Shown in pieces: positions 36,117 to 44,615 of a stretch of 64,000 nucleotides of DNA. The notes under the pieces are model-generated. The model was not told the DNA's origin. It made no database searches and worked only from the letters and a program-made list of their open reading frames with translations. Positions within the stretch are counted from its first letter, which is position 1. Each line of letters begins with the position of its first letter. The translations under genes were made by a program, and so were the position numbers. The stretch comes from an uncultured Methylococcaceae bacterium. Its GTDB lineage: Bacteria > Pseudomonadota > Gammaproteobacteria > Methylococcales > Methylomonadaceae. The stretch covers positions 1 through 64,000 of the forward strand of contig CAIOMN010000058.1 of the NCBI GenBank assembly GCA_903859415.1, given 5' to 3'.

Positions 36117-38909
36117 ATGTCTCAGTTTTATCCGCGCCCAGAAGCCCAAGCAACTACTTGGGATGATTTAATGCATCCAGTCAAAATAGCTGTTGGTGAC
36201 TTGTTAATTCGTATACATGGCGCGCACGGCAGTGTTCGTTCAAAAAATGCGGATAAGTCAAAGTCGTTTATTCAAACGGGCAATTGTTTTCTGGTTTATG
36301 GTTCACGTGGTACGGGTAAAACGACCGTGTTACTTAATGCAAAAAAGGCGGTGTGTCGAAAAGAAGGCGATGGTTTTTTTGCAGAAACAAAAGATAGCAA
36401 AGACAACGAAACGCCCGATGAAACAAAAAAACAAAAAGCCAAAGAACATGCTGAAAGTTTGCGTAAAGACGGCATTATCTGGTTAGATATTCTCAATCTT
36501 GAACCCATACCTAGCGAAGCTAATTTGCTGACGATTTTACTGACTCAAGTACGCAAAGCACTCTACAGTCATTGTGATAAACGTCAACGTGAACAGCGTT
36601 CCATTTATGAGGAAGAGGCTAATAGCGCACAGCAACTGCTTCATAACCTTATTAATGATACTACCTTAATGTGGCAGAACATCGTTGAGCCAGACACGCG
36701 CAATATCTCGGCTCGCCAAGTGAAAGCCGCTGATATTTATGCTAACTTTCCAGAAAAATTCAAGACAGCAATGGATAAGTTAATAGAGGAGTTAAGTGAT
36801 GTACGCGGTTTTGATAGTAAAATCTCTATTGTGCTGCCCATTGATAACATTGATCGTAGCACAGAACATCTGCAATCTATCGTTAAGCTGGCACAATTAG
36901 TCTCGCATCCTAACTTGTGGTTGGTTATGGCAGGTGACCGCGTTGAAGTAGAAACCTTTTTAGAACGTGCCTATTGGAAAGAATTAATACGCAGCAGCGA
37001 CGGTGCAGGCGCACGCGGAAAAACAGACAGCGATGGTGAAGATGAAGCTTTGTCCATGGCTCGCCGTCAAGCTAACGCGACAGCACAAAAACTGTGGCCG
37101 GCAAATCACCGTGTTGAAATCAATTTTCTTATGCCAGAAAAGACTTTGGATTTTATATACAACAAGAATTCTTCTTTTTCGGCTAATACAGACATAACAC
37201 TCGACATTAAAACGCCTTGTGTTGAGTATAAAGCACACCTAGAGTTTAGGTGTCAGTGTTATTTAGGTGTTAGTGAAAGGCGAACTATCAGGAACTTACT
37301 CGAAAAAATAAAGATTCCTACGACACAGGGACAACGTGTAGAGCCAAGTAACTGCAATATAAATCTATTCAATTTGTTTTATGTTGAAGATAAGGTCACA
37401 GAAATAGGTAAAGTAATTGATAAAGTTAGTCCTCAATATTTGACCCGTGCAGGTCATCATGGACTTTCGCTACCAGCACGTAGCGTACTTGACCTTTGGC
37501 AATTATTAGATTGGTTAGTCCATGATGCTTCGCTCGGCGAAGACTTTAAAGCTGAAAAGATAGTCAGAACCCTATTACGCACCGCGATTTCCAGTAGTGA
37601 TATGCTCAGCGGGATGGCGCAAGATTTACAGACCTATATTTTGCGACGTGGTGAAAAAAGCGGGACTATTTTATACTTCCAAGATAAAGTATCGTTAAAT
37701 GTAATACCCATGACATCAACGAATAATGATTTTGAACATACGCTTAGACCCGTTTTTCCAAAAATAAATGATCATCTTCGTTCGCTATTAAAGATCAAAA
37801 ACATCGAGGATATAGTTTTAGAGCTTCGATTCGATCTACCCATAAAATCATTTGATGCTTCTAAAAGGCAACATCCACAACCATTTTTGACAGAAAATGC
37901 CCGCGACAACGAGAATCGGAGAACTGAGCTTCCGCTGCTAGTGGGGGCATGGGTAATGGTACTGTACGATATATTGGCACTTGCCGAAGCAGAAGCAAGT
38001 AGTTATGTAATTGGGGGGGCTAAGTTGGATGATAATTATCCTAACGTTACAGTGAATCACTCCGTCATACAAGCTGGAAAATATAGAAACATCAAGCCGA
38101 TAAAATGGCTTCCTCCTGCTTGGGGGCTTTTTTGGGGGCGCAATATATTCAGTTTGCGTTGGCAAAATTTCCGTAAAGAGATTCTTAAGGCTAACTTACA
38201 AGATGGCGATTCAGTAACTAGATTATTAGCCGCCGGTTGGATTCTGTGCGTATTAAAAACTTCTATTGAGCTCATAGCATCTATTGACGAGACTGTTAAT
38301 TCAAAATTACCAGATAACAAGCTAAAAAAAATAAAAGATATCACTGTGATTAAAGACGGCAGGATAAATGTCAATGTGTTTGAAAAAAAAGTGATGCTAG
38401 CGGCTGGATGTTTTTATATTTTAATACAAGAAGTTAAGAAGTATCAACTCGAACAAGAGCTAAAGGAAAATAAAAAAGATAAAGTTATCTCCGCAGCTTA
38501 TGACATTATGCTTGCAACAGGAAGATGGCTAGAAACAGAGTTTATTTATTTTTTAAGTTATGCGTATGTACCCATAAAATCAGACGTTTCAAAAAAACGC
38601 TTTGATACTATTTGGAAGACATTAGGCTATAAAAAGGATGAAAATGATACTTTAACAACTCATTGGGCAAAAAATGCAGCCTTCATTCTGGCTACAATAG
38701 AAGAAAAATTTCCAGAACCTGAAGATGCCGATAATAGCAACATTGAAATTACCAAAACAACCACGACGGAAACTAATGGTACAACTCCTATAGTAACAAT
38801 AAAAGAATCTACAAGAGTAACTAAAAAAATTATCTATCCAATCGGTAAATTATTATTCACTGATTTGTACGATAAGTTAGAAAGCCCAACATCTGCAGGC
38901 AACCTTTAA
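36117..38909 (+). CDS. rdrA: RADAR ATPase RdrA
   Basis: A 930-residue P-loop ATPase. Walker A is G62SRGTGKT69 (FLVYGSRGTGKTTVLLNAKK) and Walker B is near residues 236-246 (ISIVLPIDNIDRS). A sensor-like stretch follows (LWLVMAGDRVEVETFLERAYWKELI). The large C-terminal half is helical. It is immediately followed, with a 1-bp gap, by a giant adenosine-deaminase-type gene. This ATPase-deaminase pair is the hallmark of RADAR (phage restriction by an adenosine deaminase acting on RNA/nucleotides), in which RdrA and RdrB form a large assembly. AGGAG precedes the ATG. Alone it would be called only an AAA/STAND ATPase. Confidence 0.82.
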   Translation: MSQFYPRPEAQATTWDDLMHPVKIAVGDLLIRIHGAHGSVRSKNADKSKSFIQTGNCFLVYGSRGTGKTTVLLNAKKAVCRKEGDGFFAETKDSKDNETPDETKKQKAKEHAESLRKDGIIWLDILNLEPIPSEANLLTILLTQVRKALYSHCDKRQREQRSIYEEEANSAQQLLHNLINDTTLMWQNIVEPDTRNISARQVKAADIYANFPEKFKTAMDKLIEELSDVRGFDSKISIVLPIDNIDRSTEHLQSIVKLAQLVSHPNLWLVMAGDRVEVETFLERAYWKELIRSSDGAGARGKTDSDGEDEALSMARRQANATAQKLWPANHRVEINFLMPEKTLDFIYNKNSSFSANTDITLDIKTPCVEYKAHLEFRCQCYLGVSERRTIRNLLEKIKIPTTQGQRVEPSNCNINLFNLFYVEDKVTEIGKVIDKVSPQYLTRAGHHGLSLPARSVLDLWQLLDWLVHDASLGEDFKAEKIVRTLLRTAISSSDMLSGMAQDLQTYILRRGEKSGTILYFQDKVSLNVIPMTSTNNDFEHTLRPVFPKINDHLRSLLKIKNIEDIVLELRFDLPIKSFDASKRQHPQPFLTENARDNENRRTELPLLVGAWVMVLYDILALAEAEASSYVIGGAKLDDNYPNVTVNHSVIQAGKYRNIKPIKWLPPAWGLFWGRNIFSLRWQNFRKEILKANLQDGDSVTRLLAAGWILCVLKTSIELIASIDETVNSKLPDNKLKKIKDITVIKDGRINVNVFEKKVMLAAGCFYILIQEVKKYQLEQELKENKKDKVISAAYDIMLATGRWLETEFIYFLSYAYVPIKSDVSKKRFDTIWKTLGYKKDENDTLTTHWAKNAAFILATIEEKFPEPEDADNSNIEITKTTTTETNGTTPIVTIKESTRVTKKIIYPIGKLLFTDLYDKLESPTSAGNL

Positions 38910-38910
38910 A

Positions 38911-41733
38911 ATGCCTGCCATCCATTCCTCCGACACGACCACCCCGACACCACGTCGCGTTCCAGAAGCCTATCTACGCGCTGAGATTTCGGCGTTTCCT
39001 TTGGTGAGTGAAGAGGCGTTTCGTTGTTCCTTAATCGAACTTGATCCCAAAATCGAGGTTGATTCATTGACTCATAAAGGCACGCGTACTTATCAATTAT
39101 GGCGTAGTTGTGAAACGTCATTGGCACAACATACAGGCTGGTCATTGGATCGGCTGATTGCGGCACGGGATAGAGCTTGGTTTGATAGTGAGCATCAAGA
39201 TAAGTCAGTGCCTTTACACCGTTATCTTAAACGCTTAGCTCGTGCTCATCTTGTCCCTAGAGCAGGTGCGACTGAGATCGAAGAAAGCACAGAGTTATCT
39301 GCATTGGATGCGGAGGCGCATTATCATTGGCTAACAATTACCCTGCCAGAAGATATATTGCTCACTGGATTGGGGGTTGAACCGGCGCCTGTACGTGTGG
39401 ATACTGATCCACCGCTATTGTTGCGACGGTTGTTGGATGATGGTGTGGCTGAGATTCATCAACATATCGGTGCCGGTATGAGTTTTCCATTGTTATGGGT
39501 GTCGGCATTGGCAGCGATTGCTAATTCTTATATCAAAGAGGAACAACTGGAAAGCCCGGGCGCACCGTTTGGTGATGGTAAATATCTGATACGCTGGTTA
39601 TTGGCGGCAGCTATTGCCCGCTGTGCCTTGGCTGAACATTTAATACGCGGAGAGCAGGATTTTAAAGGCTTTTTAAACGAGCAATTTTTTGATGGTAAAC
39701 CGGTTCCTAACTCTTATGCGGGTCAGAATGGCTTAAAATTTGATGAAGCGCATCTCACTTGGTCAGAACGACAAAAAGACATCCTTAAGCACACCCTGGA
39801 AGCGCTTGCGGCGGGTGACCCAACACAGTTGCCTGATATAGAATTGCTGCGAGATTTGTATGCTGACATACATCCGACCGCATTAACTTTTGATGATCAG
39901 CCTATTGAAAGTGTAGAAGATGCTTTTCAGCGTTGTGATCCTATTGCCATTCGGCTTAATCTGCGTGGCGAAAATGTCGGTGAACGTTGGTTAATGCGAC
40001 AGGCAATGGCGTATCTTAATGAAGGTTTAGATGACTATGATAAATACTTTGCACGGATTTTGTGGCAAACCATTCGTATTCGTTGTCAGTATTACCGTGC
40101 TGTGGTGCAACGTCCTTTAACCGGTGGTTTGCAATGGTTTATTCGTTTTTATGCCCGTCTGAGTGATTTGCGCAATCCTATCAATCCAATACTACTGGAA
40201 ATGGCTTATCACGTTGCGGGAGGCGGTCATAGAATTCGTGCTATAGAATTTCGTACTAGCATAGCGAGCACCGCTGTTGAAATTGGCGAAGAAGTATTAA
40301 GACATCTGAAATCTTGGCAGCGCATATTAGAACAGCGTAATCAGTCTATGACTGATCCTGAAATGGGTATAGTGTTTCATTTTGTTAAAGACCGTGATGA
40401 TCATAAAAATTGGGAACATGGTATCCCTGCCGCTTTTTGGGCAAATACTTACGCTGAACCGCGTAAAGAGAATCCCGATAATAGTGATGATGACGGGCGT
40501 TATGTTACCTATCACGTTAAAAACTCGGCCAAAGCCTGTGCCTTAGCAGAACTCATTGAGGCCGTGCCGTCCTGTTTATGGGTGATTCGCGGGTTGGATG
40601 TGGCGACCGATGAATTAGGAGTTCCCACCTGGGTGCTGACTCCCTTATTTCGCCATGTACTCGATGCTGCCGCAAAAGCCTCTGCCAGACCCAATGAAGG
40701 CAAGTTTCAACATCACCCTCCACCATTGCGGGTGACTGCCCATGTGGGTGAAGATTTTCGGCATTTGCTGGAAGGGTTGCGGCGTATCTATGAGCAGATA
40801 CACTATATTCTTGGCAATACACCCGGGCGTTTAGGTCATGCGGTCGCTTTAGGAGTAGATCCGCAAACGTGGGCTGAATCAGTGGGTTCAATTCTCATGC
40901 CAGCAGAAGAGCGCTTGTGGGATTTGGTATGGGAATGGCGGTTATACACGCAATATCGTATCAAACCAGGTTTTGCCGCCGCCGCACCTGCGGGACGTAT
41001 CGAAACGGTGATGAATCAAATTCGTTCGTTATCGGAATTGGTTTATGGCACAACACGTTATACTGTTGAGCAACTTGCAGAAGCACATCATATACTGCAC
41101 CGTTTTTTAGTGCCCCCCTTTACGTCGTCTCCTGCGGTGGAAGGGCATTTTGATACATTTAGACACTGTGCAGACAACATCCGAACCTGGCGTGATCATA
41201 ATGATAGGCAAATACTCGCTCCGCATCAGGTAAGCAAAATCCTAAAATCTTATCTCGATGACGAAAAATGTTTTAGACGAGGACAAACCTTAATTGATAT
41301 TCCTATTCGTGGTGGTGAAGTTGTAGCATTACAAGCCATACAATACGCCATGCGTAGCGGTATTGCTCAAAGTGGTATTGTGGTGGAAGTCAATCCTTCC
41401 AGTAATTTATTGATTGGGGATTTATTAGATTTGCGTAATCATCCGATTTTGCGCTTACGTCCGCCTGTTCCAGATCCAGACGCACCGCCAGCTATTGCCA
41501 TTGCAATAGGTTCAGATGATCCTTTAACCTTCAGCACACAATTATTGCGTGAATATACCTTATTACATCAAGCCGCTTGTGCGGCAGGCTATCCTGAAAA
41601 AGCGGTTTATGAATGGTTAGAGTCCATTCGTCATACCAGTATGGACGCACGCTTTACCCGAGCATGGCGACCTAACGCACTTGAAAAAGTTAAAGAGCTT
41701 ATTATGGTCTTATCAGAGTATTTACAGTTGTAA
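38911..41733 (+). CDS. rdrB: RADAR adenosine deaminase RdrB
   Basis: A 940-residue protein with a divergent adenosine-deaminase barrel spread over its length. The metal-binding pair is H183-x-H185 (AEIHQHIGAGM). The catalytic segment is AHVGEDF with H611 and E614. RLGHAVALG follows with H643, then VVEVNPSSNLLIGDL and AIGSDDPLTF with D869/D870, matching the HxH, HxGE, GH and SDDP signatures of the deaminase family. Inserts and a 170-residue N-terminal region account for the extra length. RdrB converts adenosine nucleotides or RNA adenosine to inosine, blocking phage growth. It starts one base after rdrA stops. Confidence 0.88.
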   Translation: MPAIHSSDTTTPTPRRVPEAYLRAEISAFPLVSEEAFRCSLIELDPKIEVDSLTHKGTRTYQLWRSCETSLAQHTGWSLDRLIAARDRAWFDSEHQDKSVPLHRYLKRLARAHLVPRAGATEIEESTELSALDAEAHYHWLTITLPEDILLTGLGVEPAPVRVDTDPPLLLRRLLDDGVAEIHQHIGAGMSFPLLWVSALAAIANSYIKEEQLESPGAPFGDGKYLIRWLLAAAIARCALAEHLIRGEQDFKGFLNEQFFDGKPVPNSYAGQNGLKFDEAHLTWSERQKDILKHTLEALAAGDPTQLPDIELLRDLYADIHPTALTFDDQPIESVEDAFQRCDPIAIRLNLRGENVGERWLMRQAMAYLNEGLDDYDKYFARILWQTIRIRCQYYRAVVQRPLTGGLQWFIRFYARLSDLRNPINPILLEMAYHVAGGGHRIRAIEFRTSIASTAVEIGEEVLRHLKSWQRILEQRNQSMTDPEMGIVFHFVKDRDDHKNWEHGIPAAFWANTYAEPRKENPDNSDDDGRYVTYHVKNSAKACALAELIEAVPSCLWVIRGLDVATDELGVPTWVLTPLFRHVLDAAAKASARPNEGKFQHHPPPLRVTAHVGEDFRHLLEGLRRIYEQIHYILGNTPGRLGHAVALGVDPQTWAESVGSILMPAEERLWDLVWEWRLYTQYRIKPGFAAAAPAGRIETVMNQIRSLSELVYGTTRYTVEQLAEAHHILHRFLVPPFTSSPAVEGHFDTFRHCADNIRTWRDHNDRQILAPHQVSKILKSYLDDEKCFRRGQTLIDIPIRGGEVVALQAIQYAMRSGIAQSGIVVEVNPSSNLLIGDLLDLRNHPILRLRPPVPDPDAPPAIAIAIGSDDPLTFSTQLLREYTLLHQAACAAGYPEKAVYEWLESIRHTSMDARFTRAWRPNALEKVKELIMVLSEYLQL

Positions 41734-41853
41734 GGTTAAATAACTTGAGATCTAATCTAATTCAGTGTGGGTAATCAAATTTTATCAATTAGAGTTGATA
41801 CGGGTGTTCTTGTACTTTTTAAAAACAGATAACTTCTTGATGCTTCGAAATCC

Positions 41854-42897
41854 TTACAAACTGGCTAAATCAATGACGAAGCGATATTTAACGTCACTTT
41901 TTAAAACTCGCTCATAAGCTTCATTGATGGTTTGAATTGGAATGATTTCTACATCTGAGGTGATGTTGTGTTCAGCGCAGAAGTCGAGCATTTCTTGGGT
42001 TTCTTTGATTCCCCCGATCAATGAACCTGCAATGCTACGTCGTTTAAAGATTAAGTTACCAACCGAAGGCGAGGGATGGGGTTGATCGGGTACGCCCACC
42101 AGGCATAAGGTTCCATCACGCTTTAAGAGGGCGGTAAAGGCATCGAGGTTATGAGGTGCTGCAACGGTATTGAGGATAAAGTCAAAGCTGGCCAGGTGCT
42201 GTGCCATCTCTTCCGGATTTTTTGAAATCACAACCTCATCAGCTCCCAGTCGCTTGGCATCGTCTATCTTGCTGGGTGAGGTGGTAAAAAGGACCACGTG
42301 AGCGCCAAAGGCGTGGGCAAATTTAATAGCCATATGACCCAAACCACCTAAGCCTACTACACCTACTTTGTCACCTTTTCCAATGTTCCAATGTCTTAAG
42401 GGTGAATAAGTGGTTATACCTGCACAGAGTAAAGGGGCAGTAGCGGCCAAATCCAGTTTGTCTGATACCTGCAGAACAAAGTTTTGATTGACGACGATTT
42501 GTTTAGAATAGCCACCATAGTTAGTACCCCCCGAATGTTTGTCCGGAAAATTGTAGGTAAATTCTGCGTTATTGCAGTACTGTTCTAAATCTTCCTGGCA
42601 TTCCGGGCAAACACCACAAGAGTCAACCATACAGCCAACCCCCACGCTATCACCGACTTTAAACTGTGTGACATCGCTACCTATTTGAGTAACTTTACCC
42701 ACAATTTCATGACCTGGCACCATAGGAAACGTCGAATTACCCCATTCGTTTCGGACTTGGTGTATATCTGAATGACAAACACCGCAGAAGAGAATTTCAA
42801 TTTGTACATCGTTTGGTAGGGGATCGCGTCTTTCAAAGTTGAAAGGTGCAAGAGGAGAGGTGTGATTATGGGCAGCATAGCCTTGGGTTTTTTGCAT
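41854..42897 (-). CDS. zinc-dependent NAD(P) alcohol dehydrogenase (CAD/YahK-like)
   Basis: Medium-chain dehydrogenase of 347 residues. Catalytic zinc residues are in CGVCHSDIHQ and PMVPGHEIVGKV. The structural zinc site is complete (C-x2-C-x2-C-x7-C in SCGVCPECQEDLEQYC). The cofactor site is GVVGLGGLGHMAIKFAHAFG. The group oxidises or reduces aldehydes and primary alcohols, often with NADP(H). It is 15 bp from the SOUL lipoprotein gene on the same strand, so they may be co-transcribed. Confidence 0.92.
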   Translation of the reverse strand: MQKTQGYAAHNHTSPLAPFNFERRDPLPNDVQIEILFCGVCHSDIHQVRNEWGNSTFPMVPGHEIVGKVTQIGSDVTQFKVGDSVGVGCMVDSCGVCPECQEDLEQYCNNAEFTYNFPDKHSGGTNYGGYSKQIVVNQNFVLQVSDKLDLAATAPLLCAGITTYSPLRHWNIGKGDKVGVVGLGGLGHMAIKFAHAFGAHVVLFTTSPSKIDDAKRLGADEVVISKNPEEMAQHLASFDFILNTVAAPHNLDAFTALLKRDGTLCLVGVPDQPHPSPSVGNLIFKRRSIAGSLIGGIKETQEMLDFCAEHNITSDVEIIPIQTINEAYERVLKSDVKYRFVIDLASL

Positions 42898-42912
42898 AAT
42901 GTGTTCCTTTGA

Positions 42913-43530
42913 TTATTTTATTTCAATGTGGATTTCATTTCGGCGCAGAAAGGGTAATGTCCATGGCGGATCATAGGCTGCAGATTGTGGCTCAGAAATA
43001 ATAGAGTAGCCATGTGCTTTTAGCCAGGCATCCAGTTCTTCAGATTTCTCTTTAATACCTTGTTCACTCAAGCTGCCTGAATAGTTTAGAACAGCGACTT
43101 TTTTACTTGGAATTTCAGCTATTATTACTGTTGGATCAAGAGGTATTGGGGCTGTTAAAAGAGTGTATTCTTTGGGTAGAACAAAGCGCATCAGCCAGGT
43201 GTCTGCTGTTTTTTGTTGAATGACCGGTGCTGTCATCGCAATGCTTTCAGCTTGCTGTTCCTGAATAACGGGGGCTGTCATCGCGAGTTTTTGTTGGGTT
43301 TTATTGTTACCAAAAATATAACCTGCCAGGCGTTGAAAGCCTTGGTTACTGCTGGTTTTATAGTCAGCATTAATTTCGGTTTGGGCAATAACAAGTTCAG
43401 GATACTGCCTGATCTGGATAGACCCATAATCATTAAGTACCTGGTATTTTGGTTCTTCTGAGCTACGTATACCCACAACAGTACATCCCGTTAGAAAAAT
43501 ACTGGTTAAAAGGCTTATCAGTCTTTTCAT
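42913..43530 (-). CDS. SOUL-family heme-binding lipoprotein
   Basis: 205 residues with a lipoprotein signal (lipobox LTGC, Cys16). The SOUL fold is shown by KYQVLNDYGSIQIRQYPELVIAQTE, then RLAGYIFGNNKTQQKLAMTAPVIQ and a second MTAPVIQQK repeat, and LRRNEIHIEI at the end. Family members bind heme or tetrapyrroles, so this one is predicted to be a membrane-anchored periplasmic heme-binding or scavenging protein. The physiological role is unknown. Confidence 0.85.
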   Translation of the reverse strand: MKRLISLLTSIFLTGCTVVGIRSSEEPKYQVLNDYGSIQIRQYPELVIAQTEINADYKTSSNQGFQRLAGYIFGNNKTQQKLAMTAPVIQEQQAESIAMTAPVIQQKTADTWLMRFVLPKEYTLLTAPIPLDPTVIIAEIPSKKVAVLNYSGSLSEQGIKEKSEELDAWLKAHGYSIISEPQSAAYDPPWTLPFLRRNEIHIEIK

Positions 43531-43780
43531 AAATTAAACTAATCCTTTTGACAATCATTAAAATCAGTTACTTTGTCTTAATAACTACCTAGGATACTAT
43601 AACAAGACATTGAGTAATAATCATGAAAATAATCAAATTATCCAGGCTGATGCGTTTATTGAGCGTCTATAGCAAGAGTTTAGATTATGTGTTGACTTTA
43701 AATACTTTAGCAGGCGATTAGTTATTACGGGGTGGTTACTAAAAATCTTTAGTTGATGCTCAGTAAGCCAAGAGAGGGAA

Positions 43781-43800
43781 GGGCGACTGGTTAGTCGCCC
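43781..43800 (-). terminator. hairpin downstream of the RRM gene
   Basis: Stem GGGCGAC / GTCGCCC (7 bp, arms 43781-43787 and 43794-43800) with a 6-nt loop, 10 bp past the RRM gene stop. On the minus strand pyrimidine-rich TTCCCTCTCTT follows, and on the plus strand a CTTTTT run, so it may terminate either way. Upstream (43531-43780) no gene is supported. Confidence 0.6.
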
Positions 43801-43809
43801 CAAGGCTTT

Positions 43810-44076
43810 TTAATTACGTCTACCGTTTTTACCAGTAGCTGGTTCTTCAAATTTAACCTTTAAAGGTTTGCCGCAATATAAGTTGCCGTCAAGTGCTGCA
43901 ATAGCCGCTCTTGCTTCGTGACCTTCCATTCCGATAAAGCCGAAACCTCTACATTTTCCGCTAAAGATATCGGAAACAAGTTGAATGGAGCGGACTTTGC
44001 CATATTCTGAAAATAAAGCTTGAACAGAAGCCTCTGTGGCTTCGCTAGGTAAGTTTCCTACAAAAAGTCGTTTCAA
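43810..44076 (-). CDS. single-RRM RNA-binding protein
   Basis: About 88 residues forming one RNA recognition motif: RNP2 is RLFVGNL and RNP1 is KCRGFGFIGM, followed by a short basic tail. The start is placed at TTG (position 44076) because it begins the RRM and has an AGGA about 8 bp upstream; the longer frame up to 44136 has an unrelated 20-residue front. Small RRM proteins of this kind are abundant in cyanobacteria and some gammaproteobacteria, often cold-linked, and a cold-shock gene lies just upstream. Confidence 0.85.
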   Translation of the reverse strand: MKRLFVGNLPSEATEASVQALFSEYGKVRSIQLVSDIFSGKCRGFGFIGMEGHEARAAIAALDGNLYCGKPLKVKFEEPATGKNGRRN

Positions 44077-44184
44077 AAGACATATCCTAAATTCATGGGG
44101 TGAGTTGATGGGCCGGAAAAACCGGCTGCGCCACAACCCCGCCAGTTATTTAGGTGGGGTTGGGTGTCAGAAAGTAATGTCAGT

Positions 44185-44391
44185 TTATGCTGAAGTTACA
44201 TTTGAAGCTTGTGGACCTTTTGCGCCTGATTCCACATCATATTTTACTGCTTGACCTTCTGCTAGAGTGCGAAAACCGCCATCACTTGCAATTGCAGAAA
44301 AATGTACGAATACATCAGCGCTGCCATCACTAGGAGAAATAAAACCGAATCCTTTAGATTCGTTGAACCACTTGACCGTACCTGTTGCCAT
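44185..44391 (-). CDS. cold-shock protein (CspA family)
   Basis: 68 residues, one cold-shock domain with RNP1 KGFGFISP and RNP2 VFVHFSAI. It binds single-stranded RNA or DNA and melts structure. It is unlike the second copy at 53227 in the middle loop. The 5' region at 44392-44615 is long enough for a structured leader. Confidence 0.95.
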   Translation of the reverse strand: MATGTVKWFNESKGFGFISPSDGSADVFVHFSAIASDGGFRTLAEGQAVKYDVESGAKGPQASNVTSA

Positions 44392-44615
44392 GTAACGTCC
44401 TCAATAAATGAATGTAAATATTTTATTGCAAATCATACCGGGCACAAAAAGGAAAAAACGGATGGAATTTTTGAGAAGTGCTGATTAAAGTGCAAAACTT
44501 TTTATTAAATAGAAGTCTCGCTTTAAGCGCAATACTGTCCACTAACCTGTTCATTATAGTGCTTAATAGTAATTATAGCCATCTAATCTTTTATGCTGAG
44601 CTCTTAAGTAGATAC

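Noticed and set aside
43623..43724. 33-codon plus-strand open frame starting at an ATG
   Set aside because: No ribosome site, no recognisable features, and AT-rich gap; too short to support as a gene.
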